A stretch of DNA of 64,000 nucleotides from Omphiscola glabra (Eukaryota; Mollusca; Gastropoda; Lymnaeidae), in assembly GCA_964017045.1 (NCBI GenBank), contig OZ024809.1, positions 434,001 to 498,000 on the forward strand, read 5' to 3'. The notes beneath the pieces were generated by a model. It worked only from the letters and a program-made list of their open reading frames with translations. It had not been told where the DNA came from and ran no database searches. Each line of letters starts with the position of its first letter. Positions within the stretch are counted from its first letter, which is position 1. Below, piece after piece: positions 40,614 to 55,600 of this stretch. Made by a program: the position numbers and the translations under genes.

Positions 40614-43600
40614 ATGGCAAGTTCAAGAAAAAGCGTCCATGATAGCATCCAGTCAACATCCACGTCATCCAAGCTCAGACATGCGGTAGCCAAGAGTGTC
40701 AAATCCAAAGCTAAAAGCGCGCACAAAAAGAAGAAAACAGGGTCGGGAAAAAAGTTAGTACCGGTACCGGCCCGCCCGTCGGAGGAAAAAAGCTCATGGG
40801 ACTCGAAGAGAGAGCTGAAAAACATCTCGTCTCGGGATTCAGTTAAAGGGGCAGCCGAGAAGTCAATCAACTGTGTCACCGAGAAGTCAATCAACTGTGT
40901 CACAAATCCCTCATACACCAACAAGACCACAACCACGAGATATGAGTCGGCAAATTTTCCCCTGGACCTGTCCGAATGTTTGCAGGATGCGTCGGTTTGG
41001 GAGGCCATGGAGATACGATTCCTTGAGAACGACACATGCACCGTCCTCAGACCCAAGCTATGCACGTCGGCTTCAACGGGGGAGGACAAGAGCCAAAAAA
41101 CATCTTTACTGGACACCAAGCGCACGGAGCTGGTCACCAAGAATGGAGATATAACGAAGGCCAAAGGACAGATACGCCGACAGACCGTCTGCGTGGAGAA
41201 GGTCCACGTCAAGAACCTGCTGAATACAAAACGAGAAAAGTGCGGCAACTTGTCGTCCAGCCGACTGTCCGAGTACAGACCACCGAATGTTTACAGCGCC
41301 ATGGACACGTGTACCAACGCCGAGGTCAAGATGGGGTACCGGGCCGGGGGGGAATACCGAAGCGAAGAATACTTCACGGACACCGAGACGTTCGAGACGG
41401 TGTACGAGAGCGACAAACCCAGTCTGATCTACGGCAGGACCAGCGACAGCAAGTCCGGGGCGGACACCAAGTCCACCACCAACGACATGAGGTCCACGGC
41501 ACACGAGAAGCTCTCCCAGCTCAACAGGATCAAGGCCCGCAACAACGACATGAGTCAGGTGTCCCGAAGCGGCCACAACACAGGGACAGTCGAAGTCGCC
41601 GTCCAGAGCTGCTTCCTTTCTGATGAAGAGAGTGAAGTCGAAGAGAAAGACACCGTCGACGAATGCTGCAGTGCAGCGAGGAGAGAGTCCCAGCTGAAAC
41701 TAAGCCAGGGGAAGACGTTGGTCGGTCAGAGGAGGAAGATGAAAGAGACGTGTTATAGAGCTAAGAGCTCGTACATCAACCCCAGGTCAACGGTTGTCAT
41801 CAAGAAATCTGCATCCGTCGGTGGACAGCAAGGTGAAACCTCTCAGTCTATATCTGTCAAAAAACCCCACGTAGATTACCAGGCTCGGCTGACATGGCCG
41901 AATGTCGAGTGTAATGTCTTTGTCAAAGAGACAAGCGCCGACAACACGAAAGCCTCCAGTACGGAGTGCCTTAAAGAGTCCAGCGCTGAATTCACCGGAG
42001 ATTCCAGTGCAGAACTTGCGGAGGAATCTAGTGCTGATCTTTGCATCGGGTCCAGTGCAGATCTCGCCACCGGATCCAGCGCGGAGCGTGACGGAGATTT
42101 CAGCGAAGGTTCGGAGAGGGACACAAGCATCAAGTCCAACGTCCTGCCTCCAGATAAAGAAGATTTTGCAAATATATTTTTATCAAATTACAAATCTCCA
42201 ACAACCTATGCTCGAGATGTCGGCGAAAATTGGGAATTCTCTTCAAAACACTCGAGCGCTCAGTCGTCCAACTCTGTCAAAAACTGCTCGCGTCAGAATA
42301 ACGTTCTATCAACGTGCACCAATGCTAAATGTCGTCATGGGAGCCAGTCGGATCAATTCTCGGATGACTACAGAGATTTATCCCATCGAAACAAAACAGG
42401 AGTCATCAGACTGAAGACATACCCAGCAAATAACGTGAGCCGGTCCGAACACTCCAAAATCAAACAAAGTGGGTCAAATGAAAGCGTCCACGTGCACGAT
42501 TCCGCTGGAATAACGGAAAGCACTACAGGATCCGGCACTGATTGGTCGAGGCGATCCGACATTCAAGGGGTGGAAGAGCGTTCTCGAAAATCGGACATGC
42601 CCAAAGATTGCGCGCCGACATTTTCCCCGCTGTCCGAAGCCGAGATAGCCCGCTACAAAGAAATAGCTCTGCAGATTCTAATTCAGCGGAAGAAAGGCGA
42701 GGCTTACAAGGCAATGACCAAAAGAACGGACGATAGCAGCACCGCCTCGGTGTCCAAGAAAAAATACGTGTCTACCAGAAAGCGTGTCACTAGACCAGAT
42801 ACAAAGTCTGACGTCAGATCTGAAGGGATCAAGTCGGAGACGAAATCGATTAAAACGGATAAATCTGATGGGTTTCAGCAGGCGTCGGTGGAGACCGCCA
42901 GGGTCAACTACACTGACCACAGCGGTGTATCGGCCTCTCGAAGAATACGCAACCAGATAGAAAAACACAAGAAAAGGATCCAACTGGCAAAAGAGATCGC
43001 CTCCGAGAAAGAGAAAAGCGAGGGTGAGCCACAAACAAAGATCAAGAAAAAAAGACAGCATAAAAACACAGCGCTGCATAACAAAGCCGATGCGACTGAA
43101 GTCTTCAAGAGGGCCGCAACTCCGAAGCACAGGATAACCAAGACAAAAGACACGGTTTCTGTCATAACATCGGACACATCGTCCGTTTTTTCGTGTAACC
43201 AGGCGTACGCTGGTTGCGTCACTCCGGGTCAAAAGATTGACGTCACTTCCCAGACTTTGGGTCACTCTCGAGTGGATGAAGCTAAATCGGGACACGAAGT
43301 GAAAAGCAACACACCGACAACACTGTCCACCACCAAAAGTGACTGCCGGTGTGTAAAGTCCAGCGATGATTTAACGCACGGGCCCAGTAAAGCAGTCGAA
43401 GCAACGGACAAGGCTGAACAATATAAGGCCGGAGTTATGTTAGAGCTCAGAAGAAAACAACGCGGAGACCAGGTGAGGTCAGTGCCCATTTGCCATTCAA
43501 TGAAGAGTAACATCATACCCTCTGAAATTTTGACCAAAAGGACAACAGAGCCACTTCAACAGACCAATCCAAATTTTAAATCAGCGGGTCTTTTGTCCCG

Positions 43601-46600
43601 ACCGCTGCAATCTTTAGATATACCCAAAGACCACGGGTACGTTAAGGACTTGGCCATTCAAGCAAACATGGCGCGCGACGAATACGTCGCGACGCTAAAA
43701 GAAGACGACACGCGATCAACGCAAGGCTCTCTGATGGCAAAACGTCCCATCAAATACTTTGAGCTGCTGCAAAACATACTCAAGTCTCCGACAGCTCGGG
43801 CGACCCAGGCACTTGGAATGTTCCTACAGAAACCAGAAGCCCTGGCTTCGGCAGAGCGGGAGCTGGACATCACGGTGGATCAGATCATCAACAGCTACCA
43901 GGAGATTTTCGATGAGCTCAACACCATATCTGCTCCGGTGGCCAAAATTGCACCCGGCCAAGCGCATTTTGACTTGCAAGCTAAGATGGGCACTCAACAC
44001 CAGATGAACAACCAGACCAAGAAGGAAATCCAGCAGACATCGGCTAAGTCACGGAAAGACGCCGAGCAGATCCGAGATTTCTTGGATGGTGACGTCGAGA
44101 AACGTCGAAGCTCAAACTCAGCAGTGCCCGAAAAAAAAATCAAATCCCCAAGTCCGGCTTTAGTGGGATATCAGAAACACGAGAAAAAAGTTCTGCTATC
44201 GCCGAAAGTTGTTCCCTCTCTTAGCGGGCGGAACATAGAAGACACAATGAAGAAATCGGGAGAATTTGCTACCTTTCTTAAAAATGATACGGAGAAGGCG
44301 GTGACACCAGAAGACTTGAAGATGATCAAACCACCCGCAAGACCGCCGAAATTTGAATCTTCACTTTCGACACAAATCTCCTGCAAGACTGCGCGTCAGC
44401 ATTTCTGTTCTCTCATGGGCGAGTCCAGCATGGGGAAAAAAGACTTGCCTCGCTACCAGCTGCCAACAAAATCTTCCAACGGCAAAGTTTTGGCGTCACT
44501 GTCGTCCAGCAGCGTACACCACAGAAAACAGTCCGGTTTGACCGAATCTCAGGGGGCGTTGGTGTGGAGCACTAAGAACTTACGGTCGAAGGTCAAAATG
44601 TCAGATGGAATAGGGCTCTCCCAAGTCATAAGTCAACGAAAGTTGACACGAGCGTCGTCCCTATCCGCCACGAGAATAGTGCCCAGTAAATCGTCTGACG
44701 GCCACTCCCCTCATAATGTTCCCCAGGGGGCGACAGCTGTAACAGAAACAGACCGGTCACCCGGCAGCCATAATGTTCGCCACGGGATGACAGCTTTCAC
44801 AGAAAAAGACCGGTCGTCCGGCAGTTGTAAAATCAGTCCCCGACATTCCCCGATATTAAAGCCGAGCAAAGAAACACCATCAAAGTCGTCACAACACTAC
44901 AGAATGGGAAGAAAAGAGACTTCCCCCGGCTCCACAAAACCCCACCCAGACCCCACCAGCATGCACAAGCTGTTCCAAAGCATTCAGCAAAGATTCCAAC
45001 CGTCTCGGTCGTGGCGCTCCAGCTCGAGGCGGGCGCACTCAGGGATCACCATCGTAGCCCCACCTCTAAGCTTGAACATCTCCCCGGTCACCCCAGGCCT
45101 CCAGGGTCCTGTCGGGGGCTGGGATGACAGTCAGACGAATAGCGAGGAGGCCGAGAAGTTAAAGCCAGCCAAGAAGAGCCTATCAGACCTTCTGGTGACA
45201 AAGAAATCAGTCACCGGCTTCTCGACGACGGACGTGAGAAAACGAGTTCAACATGAGAATAAAGGGCAGACAACAACCACGACAACAAAATCAGAAGACT
45301 TTGTTGTGAAATTTGATGGTCCTTTAAATTTGCCGGCAGTGAACATGGCCCAGAGAGCGTCAAAGACAGACCAGGATAAAGAAAAAGCTAATGTTAAATC
45401 TGGTGCCATGGAAACAAAAATAACTAAATTAACCAAACAAACAGATTCCACTGTTAAGCGCCCTCTCCCGATGCCAAAGTATAACAAGCATATAGCACAC
45501 GAGAACAAAGCGATCCTCATGAAGGGTGATCTTCTTACCACGCACACTGCCACGCATGACGGACACGTCAACCTCGAGGTGACGAAACCTGAATTTGTCA
45601 ATCCGTCTTCAAGTCGTAGAAACATGAGCCTACGTCAGAGAAATCCGAAAATGAGGTATTCATCGACCGAGCGTTTAGAGTCTGGTTTTGGAAGGCCGTT
45701 GCAAAACGAAAAAAAGTTGACGGGAATTGAAAACAAAAGACCAATTATTGAACTTACCTCGGGCGAAAAACATCCGCAAAGGGTTAGTTTGTTCAGTACC
45801 ATCCACAAACCTGCCTTGACCGGTTCATCCGCAGTCAAGGAGGCGAAGAAACGATCAAGAAATGGCCCGACAGTAGGCAGTCTCAGCGAGCCAGTTTTAT
45901 ATAAAGTTCATAAGACGCAATCCAACAGCAAGCACAACTTAGGCTCACAGCCTCCAGTTCCATCGGCGGAAAGACGTTCAGCGTCCCTTGCTTTCAAAAA
46001 GAGCCCCCATAGATTAAATACATCGACACCCCAAGCTTCTTCTGTGCGTATATTTAAGTCTTCGGATCCGATTCACAGCCAAGCCAAAAAGTCTGTGTCC
46101 ACGTCTGCCATACTCACCACAAATAAACGCCTCAAAACCCCAATGATGAAATCGAAAGTTGCGACGAAAACGGAATGGAAACCCCCACAGAGACGGACAG
46201 TTCAGCACAACGCGACCAGATCAGGTAAAAAAAATCCATCCGAAAAAAGCCCGATCATCTCCGATCTCAAGGATTTAGAAGGCATCGGCACGTCAGAAGG
46301 CATCGGCACGTCAGGAGGCATCGGCACGCCAGAAGGCGTCGCCACGTCAGGAGGCACCAACACGTCGAGATCCTGGTCGCGTCTTCATATGATACGAAAG
46401 CGAGGATTCTCACAGACTACACCTGTGACGAGAGCTCCGCGCCTTGCGACGGAGGCACGGAGCCGGAAAGCCACAATCAACCCCAGCAACGTTCTAAAGA
46501 GACGGAGCAGATCGGATGAGTACGTGGGGCTTCCACTGGGCACTAAGAATAAATCATGGCCCCAGAGGAAGAAAAAATTGGAGACGAGCGACGTCGTTCC

Positions 46601-49600
46601 ATCGATTCTGATTTCTCTGAGCTCTTCCTCGGAGCTGAGTGACAAGGAGGACACGGAGAGCAGGTACGGGACGGTATGCAACAACGTCACATTTGACCTC
46701 AAAGGTCTCAGACCAGACCTGACGTTGGATGACATTGTATCTCAGAATAATGACGAGTCGCGTTCGAAGGAAGAGGATGGAGCTAAATCTGGAATAGAGA
46801 TAGCCCATACTGTGCAAGGAATCAAAGCGAAGAGCCCCCCGACGCCTCCGATAGCAGCAAGGAGTCCACCAACACTGTTGAAAACCGTCCACAATAACCG
46901 AATGAGCTTGGACGGCCACAACTTCAAATCCACCGGCCCAGAGCAGATGCTTCTGAAAAAAATCCAAGCCACTTACGGCAAAAAACAACACGCCTCTGAC
47001 GAGGAGAGCGAAAACTCGGATTTGTTGAGTTTTCAAACGTTGAGGAAACGGGCCGTGGCCAAAACGTGTGAGATGATTATCAATGAATCCAAGCATATAA
47101 CTTGCAGCAAGGATCTGCCGAGCCCTATGGACCTTGTTGGGAGCGACTCCCTCCTTGAGCTGTCCAGTCCCGAGAGGACGAATTCACGAGACAAAACGAC
47201 GGATGGCAAAGCACTCGTTTCCAAAGACCCTTTAAAATCACCTGACCGCAAATCATCTGCTGTCACGCCGCTAGACGCAAGTCACGTGATAGGCCAGAGT
47301 CCAGTCCCAAAACAGAGGACGACTCTGATTTATGTACTGGATCAAAATTATAAGGGCGTACCGCCAGATGTCGGTCTTGAGACGGTGTTGTCCAAAGCAC
47401 GGAACGAAGAAAGTGCAAACATAATCGGCGTGGCGCACATAAAAACATCGCCGAATTTGACCGATCTGACGGCGAAGGAACTGCAGAACTGTAAAATAAA
47501 GAACGCTCATATGAGTCCTCCATTGATTGGAGTATTAAGGAGCCCTAAAAAGAGAGGACACGGTTTTAGAGGCCAGGCAAAATCAGGGATAGATGAAATA
47601 GTAATGTGTAGTGCCCTATCTGAACAAGTTCTGTCGACAGAAAACAAGTTCAAGGACGAGTTGAGCCAACACGCCATTTCCCTACAAGAGGACGAAAAAC
47701 GGCTTTACTTAGACGATAATGAATACTTGCAAATGCCGAAATCGAGATCAACACTGCGACCAGAGGCGCTAAAGATAAGCCCCACGATTATAATGCCCGT
47801 CCAGGGAGTCTTCAAATCTGCTCCCTATATGGCTCTAGTCAACTCAACCAACGGGAAACAAAAATCTCTTCCTGATGAAAATTCCACATGCGAGTGTGCA
47901 GAGATGGCAATGAAAGCACAAAAAACTGTGATGACTAAGGAGCTCTTAGGTTTGGACACAGAACTTATCGAAACCAACAGCAACGAGAGGGGTTTTCAGA
48001 ACCACCCCGTGGGGCCTGAAATGGTGACCCGAGTGCACAAGAGAAGGTCAAACGCTGACCAATTAAATGACGACGTAGAGGATCTTCAGTACAGAAGAAA
48101 TTTCGGCCACGACGACAGTGTGGTAAAGAGTGAGAAATTCGTGACTCATTTCCTCGACGTAAGCAGGCCCAACGATGACACAGAAGACAGTGACCACAGA
48201 AGGGACTCTTATTCTGATAAAGTTCCAGAATGCCTTTCCTGTAAAGGACAGAATGACCAGGACAGCAGCAGTACGACGGAGACCAGTCCCAACTCGGAGA
48301 TGTTTAAAAATTTGAAGAGAACCAGAGAAAGTTTATTCCCAGCAGATGAGGGGCAGATACTCTCGGCAGAGGAGAAGCAGTTACCCTCGGCAGACAAGGG
48401 GCAGTTGCCCTCGGCAGACAAAGGGCAGGACTTTGCAAAAATGATCAAAGTTCCTTCGCATAAAATAACGACTGGATCTCCACCTCACAAACGTCCGCAC
48501 CTACAAGATGTAAATATTCACAAACCAAAATCCGCAGAGAAAGAACTTTATGAAGACGGGGAAGGAACGAAGCATGTGACCGCTGTGGAATCGTCTGTTG
48601 TAGGCAAAGCTATCCATGAGGCAAGTTTGCAAGTCTCCGATGAGCAATGTAAAGGCACGGACAACTATCAGATTGTCTTGTGCGGCGAATCCACAGACGA
48701 ACTGTCTAGTGGGGTCGAATTCAAACAAGGTGAATGCTACAACACTGTTTCATTGGAACCCTCCTCAGTAAAACACGTGGAAATATCGGGGCAAAGCGCG
48801 ACAGGGGAGGTAACCACGCGCCTGTTAGCTCGGGTACAAGCAAATTTTACTGAAACAGAAAATACTCAGTCCAAAAACGTCCTAGAGGCGGAGCTACGGT
48901 ATCAAGCAACTTCAGAAAGTAGCAAGGGAAGCAATCGCGTTGATGACAATATTGAAACCTCCGGGATATTAATAGCTTCCAGGTCATACTCGGAAATAAT
49001 CATCACACCGAACCAGATTCAGACCAACTGCGTCACGGTGTCTTCAAAAGAGACAATCAAATCTGAGGCGTTCAAGAGTTCGCTACTCGATTCCATAAAC
49101 ACTAAGGCTGACTTCGCATCAATTTGGAGTGAGCCGAAAACGTATAAGGCGGAAAGCCTTAACCAAGATAACAGTGAGGGTCAGTCTATTGGCTTGGCAC
49201 CAAACAAGGCCATCGCGCCAGAACGCTTGAGCCAAACGTTGCCTATGTGCAATACTCCATTCAGCGGCATCAATAACCCAAACAAGCAAGATCTGATCCC
49301 TTCAAAGAACCCTAAGCCAGGAGAAGACCACTTGAAACAGAACAAATCCGAAAGGCTCGATAACAATGACCAATACACTAGTGGTGGTGAGACTCCTTAC
49401 CACAAGGCTTCTTCGGACATGGACATCGAGCCGTCTGGGGATAACGGGAATAGGCTCGTGGCGGATCAGCCGGACGCACGAACCAACACACGTGCACAGA
49501 TGGGTGCGATGTTCGACAGTTATCTAACTCCCATGGCCACACCCGACAAGCAGGCATTTCACCAACAGGAGATGGGCATGAGGATCCACATAGCGCTTGA

Positions 49601-52600
49601 GGAGATCGTCGGGTGTCAGTGGAAGCCATTCAGCAGTCACACGGGCACATACAACGTGGCTATAGACAATTATATCTGTGGAAGGGTCGATGGCGTTCAC
49701 TTGAATGCAAACCTACCGACCATGAAGGAACCTGGGATTCACGATTCGGGGACGAATGACAACAAAAAGACAAACGGACAGCTTAATAATGATGGCAAGT
49801 GTAATGCCAGTGGCAAGGATAATGGCAGTGGCAATGATAATGGCAGTGGCAAGGATAATGGCAGTGGTAAGGATTATGGAAGTAGCAAAGATAATGAGCG
49901 ACTCAATGATAATGGCAGAGTCAATGATAATGGCAGTGGTGAGGATAAGGGCAGAGTCAATGACACTGCCTCTGGTGTGAAGGGAGACATGATGGGACCT
50001 GACATGTATAGCCAGGGAATCGAAACGATACAGCGCAATACACGTGAACACACGTCCACGAAACACCATGTAAGGGATGGGTCGAAATATCAAACAGAAG
50101 GGGGAGCCCGGAACAGTGACATCAACTATCCAAAGACGGGGACCAGTTCGCGACTTCGGGCGCTGAGCATCGATGATTGTGGGGCTACCGTAATGTCACG
50201 GAGCAGCAACAAGAGGATCGTTAGAGCTGATGGATTTTTCGATTGTCTTCAAGTTAAACCAGAAGTCTGCATATCCATTGATATCCTAACTGAGGCCAAA
50301 AAAGCTGTGACGACTAGCAATGGCGGGGACGATAAACATATTCGCCATAGTAACATTGCTCCCGATTCGTCAACGCCTAAAGGGGAAAACTTGAAGACTG
50401 TTGTCAGTGCGAATGAGATCGCCAATCAGGATAATTTCAAATCAGGGACATCAAAGAAGATGAACGATAAAACACGGGACGACACTTATAGAGCACGAAA
50501 CAAGAGCACAGAGTTGGATGGTTTGATTATGAAAAACATTGATAAGGTGAGGGAGATAACCCATTGCAGTAAAATGGAGAAAATGCCAGAGAGATCCCGA
50601 ACACCCGAACATAGCCTTGAGCAGGCAGAGATAACCCGAAGACTTGAAAATCGCCGTGAGGCAGGAGGTACGCACCATCAACTAGGACAGGGAGAGGATA
50701 AGAAGGTGGCAGAGGTAATAACATCTAATGACGGGGTCGGTCGCGAAGACTTTGAGAATCCAGGATTTCTCACTCGTAGTCTTTCGGTAACACGTGCTTT
50801 GGTCTCAAACTATGATCAGCTCAGCCCTTCCTCTGTGGAGTTTGACGGGCACAGACCATCCTTTCCCCGTGCACCCTCCACGGACGTCGGCACGAATGTA
50901 AATTCCAGTGGCTCGGCCTCCCCACGACTCTCGGACGAAGAACAAGTTCGTGTGAACGCCAAGCCGGTGAGGGTTCTGACCCGCTCAGGGCCCATCAACT
51001 ACAAGTACATCCATCAAAAAGCCCTGGAGAACTTGGAATCGTTCCTCAAGACTGCCACCAGGAGGAGGGGAGATACCCTGTCGTCGCCACCAAAATCGAA
51101 GTCAAGATCGGATATCGCCAGGATGCACCGCTCGTGTCCCGGATGTACTACAAAACCCTCGGCCCTCAAAGCTCGCCGAACTTTAATTTCCGGCGGAGAC
51201 TATGGCAGTTGTGCCGACTCCTACATGACCATCAAAGAGCCCCGTCAGATCGGCAGGCCCTCGAGCCAGCTGCCTGATTCAACGCCGGTGGACGACGACT
51301 TGATCATTGCCTACGACTTGAGTCCGTTGTTGTTCGGGAAAGCGGATGATGACGATGATTTAATCGGTCCACACACGCAGTTCAGTCTGATAAACATCCA
51401 GCAAGAGTCGAGGGATGTAGCAGCTGAGCGTGGGGGAATCCTTGATTACGGAACATATTATGGTGAGCCTAAACTTGCGGAGGACAAGGCGTACTCGGAG
51501 TCAGTTAGAGACACGCCTTTCCCGTTTTTTAAACCTGTCAATAAAAGTCTGAGTTTTTCCCCCCATGACTTCGTACCACGCGATTCGAGGCCAGGCGAGT
51601 CAGTCAACCATGTCACATCGACTGTTGCCTGTGGACAGGAGGTGCGGATAGACGATGCAGCTGTATTAAAAGATATTGACCACACTGAAAAACATATGGT
51701 CAAATCGCAAGGACCTAAATACCTGTTTGTCAGAGAATCTGAGCACAGCAGATCAAACCAAGAGGGGCGAAATTTGAGTTTTTGCTCGTTACCTGGCTCT
51801 GCGGATGACAGTTCACATTGTGATGTTTGCGAGATATTCACAATTCCACCATTAAAGGATGGCAGAAACCAGAGTCTCCCGACGCACCCAAGCTTCCAGA
51901 CGTCAGATTTGCAACAACAGTTTGGACCAAAGCACAACCTTTTCCCAACAAAGTCCATCTACACAAGCCCAACAACACAATACCACATCTGCAGTTTGTC
52001 GACTCACACAAACAAACCAGGGACTCCGAACCCATGTGCTTGTCAGGCCGCTGCCATGTTTGCTCCGAGTGCCAGTAACCCCAGCTTGAGACCCGGACAT
52101 TTTCAAAACAACAACCCGTTTATCACACACGCCACCCAGAATCCTTTCATCACAAGATTCGAGACATTGCTCGTGCCTTCCCCTTCAGACAGTGAAAACA
52201 CGGTCATGCCTGCCTGCACCGCTGCAGGTATTCTTCACACTCACAACCAACAACATCATCCCGGCAATCCCATCTGCTCACACTCAACGGTTTACAACCC
52301 CATGGACGCCGTCAGACCACGGGTTGAAATTCCTGAGATCGGACCAGTGGAGCCATTTCAAGAACCAGCTGGATTCGTGCTCACCTCAGAGGAACTGAAA
52401 TCTTTTTTCGGTTGCGACAGTGTCGAAAGTTTGAATAGGTCTGATAAGAACGATTCCTCACAAAAGACTCAAAGTTGTTCTCTAGCTACGACGAAGGAGC
52501 AGCTGATCCTTTTCAGTGAGGATCCTTTCGCCGCAAGGCAAGAGACGACGAACGGTCATCAGTTACAGACACACCCGAGTGATGTCCCGTCATCCTCTGA

Positions 52601-55600
52601 TAAGCTTTTTGATGAAAGCGATGTCCTGCTGTCACGATTTCATTTTGAGACCGATACCGTCTGGGGACCCGGATGTCCAACGGGACAAAATCTGCTTCCG
52701 CTCCAGCAAATCAATCTCGAATCGTTAACGTCCTTAGAAACTCCTAAATGCTCACAAAGTTGTTTAGGGTGTTGCGGAGAGGTCACACATCTTGAAAAAG
52801 GGGAAGAACACCGCTGGGGGAGTCTCTGTCAGATGACAATGTCCCCGTTGGAGAGGAGCTCGGAAAACTTCAACTACACAAGTTTGAGCGTTAGTACGAC
52901 GAGCGAGAAACAATTGGTCAAACTCTGCAGCAACATCGATTTGTCCAGCATGGAGACATTTTCTTTGACTAAACCGCCAGAAGTCGATTCCAGTAAGGTA
53001 AGCTTGATAGAGACGACCAGCAGCGCCACAAGTTTTAGTCAAGACGACACGGAGCACAGCAGCTGGACTCTGGATGACCAGCCGTCTCTTTCATTCGGTT
53101 CAGACGCACCGTTGCTTCCAAAATGTGGTCGAGTGAGAAGCATTTTGAGGTTAACGCCCGCCGCCTCAAAGACGAGGAGCTCGACTGACTGCGACAGCGA
53201 AGACTCGGAGAACAACAACCATTCTTACAGCGAGAACGTCGAGCAGGAGTTCCTAGATTCGGTGACGTTTCTGACGTCGAAGTTCTTGTCCTTCTTCATG
53301 GGAATAGAAACGGAGGTGAAGAGAAAGTACGCAAGCAGAAAGAAAGAGATGAAACCGAAAAAACTCTGTAAACAGAGACGATGCGCGTCCAATATCTACC
53401 GCCCCCAGGTCAAAGATCCCTTCGAGCTCAAACACTTAAACCAGACGGGAGGTCATTGGAGCAAGAAATTCAGTTCTCTCAAATTCAAGAGAAAGCGAAA
53501 AGGTAAGTTGAACCAGAAATGTAACTTGGTAGCCGATTCCTTGAGATCCTCCCCATTCGCGCAGGTGAGCAGGGAGTCGCTGAGCGTCACGTGCACGGAT
53601 ATGGACATCGACGAGAAGGCAATAGTGGCTCCCGGCAACGACACGGGCAAGAAACACAACACGTGTTCCGACGTGTTAGTGAGCATGGAGGCGCAATCAC
53701 CAGGCACGGACACATTGCTCGAGCACGATTCGGAAGAAACCTTGACGTCCGGGCCAAAGTCTTGTTGCAAAGATGTCCACATGAGTTCATCGTGGAATGA
53801 CATGAACCTCGGCTCGATGAACAGCCTGATTCGCATGTTCATGGACAGACCGTCAACTCATCCTCACTGCAGTCAGCCCGAGAACACGTCCAGTCGCAGG
53901 TTGTTTGCGGACATCGACCCGGATGAAAATGTCATCCCCGACGATCATTTATTCATACGAGATGATCCTCTGGAACCCGTTTCCGGTGTGTGCATGTACA
54001 ACAACTTGTTTGCCCGTGAGCCCCTCTATCCTGGCCTTGATTCATTGATACACACGGTATACGAGGACGAGGAAGATGCCGGGGAACGTACACCGGACAC
54101 AGACCTCAACCATTTATTTAACCAGCCTCACCTCATGGGTGAAGCTGCCATGGGCCAGATTGGCGGTCACGGGAATCTAGACGTTTACGACGGCTCGTAC
54201 TGCTTCAGGCTTGGGCACGAGTATCCTCTGGAAATTTACCCCGGGCTTATACCGAACAGGACCGCGTGGTTTCCCCCCCCTCCTCAAATTCAGACGTTGT
54301 TCATAATCCTCGGCGAGGACGAAGCAGGTGCTGGTTCAGAGTTTCTGGACGACGACGGTGATGATCCAGAGACTGGACTCCAGGAGGCTCTGACGTGCCA
54401 AAGAGCGAAAGACGCCAGTGAAAGCATACATGTCATTCAAACGAGAGGTGCCAGGGCTTTGGAAAAAGAAATGATTCTCAAAAAGTGGGAAAGGGCGCTC
54501 GCCGAGTCACCAACCGAGAAAGCAAACGAGGACGTCAAGGAACATGAGGCGATAAGGGCCGTGTCCTTCACCGAGGCACGTGACGTCGTCTACCAGACGA
54601 AGATCTACGAGCAGGATTATGACGGCGAGATCCACGAGGTCGTGTTTTTGACCAAGGACTTGGGGGAGAGTGTGGCGGAGGAGGAGCCTAAGCCGACGCC
54701 ACAGGCCAGTTGCCGCATCGGCTGTCAGCCGAGAAAACGGAAGTTCAGTCCCAGGAACGGGGCGGACGAGAACTGCGGGAGGTTTTATCATTACCGGGTC
54801 ATCAAAGAGGATGATCACGTGCCGCCACTGAAGCGGAAGAAACTCGGACTTGCAAAGCAACACTCTGACGCTTATCATTCTAACGGATCACAATATCCGC
54901 CTCGTGGAAGGGGAAAATTCGGTGGCGCCGACCAGCGAGTCGAATTTTCAGAAGAGAAGAGTCCCACTAAGAAACCTTCCCCCCGTGTCAGCCCCGCCTG
55001 TAAGACCCTTCGGTCGAGCAACGAATGTCATGGCCGCACGAGGTTTAACCGTGACACGGAGTCCACGTGTAAGCTCAACACGTTCAGGAAGGCCAACCTC
55101 AATGCCGGGAAAAATGTTTGCAAAAAGAGATCGCCCCTCGCGAGGCCAGCGGGCACCCTGACTAGGACGTACAGCTTTGTCGGGCACGAGGAGCGATTTA
55201 ACCACACCAACGTCGATTCCACAATCATGTCCGAGATGCAGACCGAGTTCAACGAGGACAAGTTCACCCGCTCCTACCACGAGAAAAAGGCCAAGACCAA
55301 GCTGGAGAACCAGTTCCTGCTGGACGACTACGAGCTGGACACGTACGAGGAACTGGGCAGTCTGTTTACCGAGATGCAGGAGAGCTCGTCATCGAACGTG
55401 TTCCACGAGGACGTCCACGCGACGGAGATGAGTGAGAGCCGGATCTTCAGTGACATCTCAATGACCTCCACTTCCAGCCAGGTCAGCAGCGAGGCGAGCT
55501 CGAGTCGCGAGTCTTTGCCGCGTTTGAGAATCACGCCGACCGTATCGGCCGGCACGCAGACACTCTTCACGGTTCACAAGTATTTTTCCAACGCGACCTG

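Noticed and set aside
40574..41248. A 224-codon minus-strand frame overlapping the start of the giant gene
   Set aside because: Shadow of the GC-rich coding sequence. The sense frame has the start context, TATA box and length.
53500..53512. A splice donor (aaaggtaagtt) inside the giant frame, suggesting an intron
   Set aside because: The frame continues open for 7.6 kb on both sides of it with the same composition, and no paired acceptor with a required frame change is needed. Probably cryptic.
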